Shown in pieces: positions 62,501 through 64,000 of a stretch of DNA of 64,000 bases. The notes beneath the pieces were generated by a model. It did no database searches. It was not told where the DNA came from and saw only the letters and a list, made by a program, of their open reading frames with translations. The translations under genes were made by a program, and so were the position numbers. Every line of letters begins with the position of its first letter. Within the stretch, counting starts at the first letter, position 1. The DNA is taken from the NCBI GenBank assembly GCA_964019415.1, contig OZ025885.1, positions 3,694,672 to 3,758,671 of the forward strand, in the 5' to 3' direction. The stretch comes from Ianthella basta (Eukaryota > Porifera > Demospongiae > Verongiida > Ianthellidae).

Positions 62501-63742
62501 GTGTTTGGCAATCCCATGACAGGGTGCTGCAAGTTATGTTGCAAGTCACTGTAAGTGAAGGAGTGATGCATATTGGGCAGCATAACACTGCTATTCATTG
62601 CACATGACATTAGTCAAAATTTTTTATTGAAGTACTTGCACACGATTATAGCACATTTCTCTGTAGACTCTATTTCTACCTGATTCAAAAGACGCAGATA
62701 TAGCAAGGTGAAACTTTCACGAGTTCATAATGCCATTAAGAAGTCTGCATTCCCTCCTTGCTGATAATTCTAAATATTACAAAACAGAAAGGATCTACAT
62801 AGAAACATCTCCAATCACATTTCCTGATCATACTTAAAATTACGTATTACAGACATTTCACAGCTCAGTATTACCAACATGCAAATGTTACAGTCAATGA
62901 TAAAGTCTGTGTATGTAATGGGCCAGGTCTTCCCATGCCCCTTTGTTGGCGTCTAGTGCTCCAAGCATGTCAAAGTCTCTTGGGCTGGTTAATTTAAGGT
63001 CTCAGTATGTTACATGCTGTGTGTAGTTCTTCCTTTGTCCTGTCTGGTGTCTTCCAATAGGCCCTTTAATAAAATATACAAAGATGCGAGCAAACACATG
63101 TAGAGAGAGATTGTGGTGCAGCATGATTAAAAGCAGTAAATAGTAATGAAAGTGACAAAAAATTAGCAAATAGGCCCTTTAAGTCCTGAAAGTTATGATC
63201 TTACATCATTACATTTAAAACCAATCCCAGGAATATTAACACTTTACCTACCACAGTTTAGGTTAATTCAAACTGTAGCCTTCCAGGAATGGGAATATTA
63301 CTCTGAGATGTCTTTCTTCTAAGATGGTTGTGGTAGCTAGGGGCACAATGGACTGAAACAGTACATGTAATATAATTGGCTAAGTGAAAATACAAAACCA
63401 CTGTCTGAAGGATAAGCATAAATTTCAATGTTTAACTCTCAAATCACTTGCAAATTGCCTCTCTTTGAGCGAAGTTGTGAATGATGAACTTTGCCCAGTG
63501 TTCCTACTGCATTCTTAGCATACCAGAATTTGTGTTCTATATACTGTACTACTTTATAATTAACAACCTGTAGTGCAGTGTGCAGTGTTGAATAATTCAA
63601 CACTGCATGATTTAAGAAGTAGTAGAACATTGAATTGTCTTTGTTCAGTTTTGGCAGATGCTGTCGCTGCAATGAAGTCACATACGAAATTGTTGCTGGC
63701 ATCACCAAGGCCAATATTGTGCACTGCATGGAACAGAATGAG
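59592..63742 (+). CDS. DAGL: sn-1-specific diacylglycerol lipase, N-terminal part
   Basis: Plasma-membrane lipase family that makes 2-arachidonoylglycerol from diacylglycerol. Exons visible: 59592-59686, 59783-60719, 62102-62194, 62426-62550, 63658-63742; the gene continues past the window, so the lipase core with the GxSxG serine is not seen. The start exon (WNLADDDFVLPSLLS) aligns with the conserved DAGL opening. The 937-nt exon 2 encodes four hydrophobic spans (WIVIMYLLLELLLEL..., ALCFPEVCISVVGLVVAF, HVFQLLAAYSIVTTIVAALEM) and the cytosolic linker RIKSLACACG...VAKLFTVFFENTSYTISDIASAM. Later exons carry RFAMAIYGWPLFVFGNPMTG and CCRCNEVTYEIVAGITKANI, matching the segment just before the catalytic domain. 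DAGLA versus DAGLB cannot be decided here. Intron 2 holds a LINE fragment in opposite orientation. Confidence 0.91.
60757..60780 (+). repeat. (CAAT)n microsatellite beside LINE fragment
   Basis: Five imperfect CAAT units 38 bp after the exon 2 donor, on the 3' side of the dead LINE. It may be its simple-repeat tail. Confidence 0.6.
60947..61996 (-). mobile_element. Broken non-LTR retrotransposon (reverse transcriptase) in DAGL intron 2
   Basis: Minus-strand remains of a LINE RT: KKMFAVFIDLEQAYDKVWRE (motif with catalytic Asp), GLRQGCPLSPWLFNIFLD, LLFADDTVVMAQ (FADD box), MVYLGIKLSRNDGMESELER, then the degenerate C-terminal VYNAVVVLTLVYGC. It is 5'-truncated near 61960 and has a frameshift near 61770-61800 plus stops beyond 61282, so it is a dead copy. 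Clade (CR1/L2/Jockey-like) not settled. Confidence 0.88.
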
Positions 63743-64000
63743 GTATGTCACATAATACATGCAGTATTCAGCAGTCTGTGGTGTCCTTAGCCCAGCTTGA
63801 AGTGTTCACATGAAGGGCCATGGCTGAGCAGAAGTAGATATGGCATATAATTACTTGGGGTGTGCAGATACTACTGATCCATCTGATGCTCACTGCACAT
63901 TATGTAGCTAAGTATGCCTAAAGTATTTGCTACAAAAGCAATTATGTTAAGTGATGCTATGGAGGTTCATTGTTTGCATCATGGATGAACAGGGAAGACT
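63743..64000. other. Start of DAGL intron 5
   Basis: GTATGT donor at 63743; no further exon recognised before the window ends. Confidence 0.7.

Overview
The window is nuclear DNA of an early-branching animal, most likely a demosponge. This is an inference from compact metazoan genes with many short GT-AG introns, a DEATH-NACHT-LRR receptor of the kind expanded in sponges, and orthologues of animal-specific genes (syntrophin, TRAF-like, MTMR9, diacylglycerol lipase). I see no bacterial operons, rRNA, tRNA or CRISPR array. Exon coordinates below were worked out by hand from splice-site consensus, reading-phase continuity and remembered similarity to the families; no search was run. || Layout. 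(1) 506-12277 (+): 3' part of cytosolic alpha-mannosidase MAN2C1, 16 exons, 5' end outside the window. (2) 13031-24740 (+): syntrophin-like scaffold with three PDZ domains inside a split PH domain. (3) 26684-32998 (-): prenylcysteine oxidase PCYOX1, 4 exons. (4) 33250-34510 (+): RING / TRAF-zinc-finger / coiled-coil / MATH protein, head-to-head with PCYOX1 (251 bp between start codons). (5) 37073-40803 (-): 3-hydroxyacyl-CoA dehydratase (HACD), 7 exons. (6) 41305-47727 (-): myotubularin-related pseudophosphatase MTMR9, 12 exons. (7) 48307-56282 (-): DEATH-NACHT-LRR receptor (NLR), 8 exons. (8) 59592-63742 (+): N-terminal part of a diacylglycerol lipase (DAGL), 5 exons, 3' end outside. || The genes do not form one pathway. 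Several act on membranes and lipids (PCYOX1: prenylcysteine breakdown; HACD: very-long-chain fatty acid elongation in the ER; MTMR9: phosphoinositide phosphatase partner; DAGL: 2-arachidonoylglycerol synthesis). Two are of innate-immune or signalling type (TRAF-like, NLR). One is a cortical scaffold (syntrophin-like) and one degrades free oligosaccharides (MAN2C1). || Introns and spacers carry most of the unusual material: terminal-inverted-repeat elements with readable target duplications (2582-3247, 10848-11247, 31361-32753), an unidentified intronic repeat family (four copies), paired foldbacks near the MTMR9 start, minisatellites (20, 27 and 36 bp units), a broken LINE reverse transcriptase inside DAGL, and five foldback or inverted-repeat loci that share a hammerhead-ribozyme-like core with covarying stem II. 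That last family and the triple-PDZ syntrophin are the strongest leads for something undescribed. Two introns (one in MTMR9, one in the NLR) appear to use GC donors.
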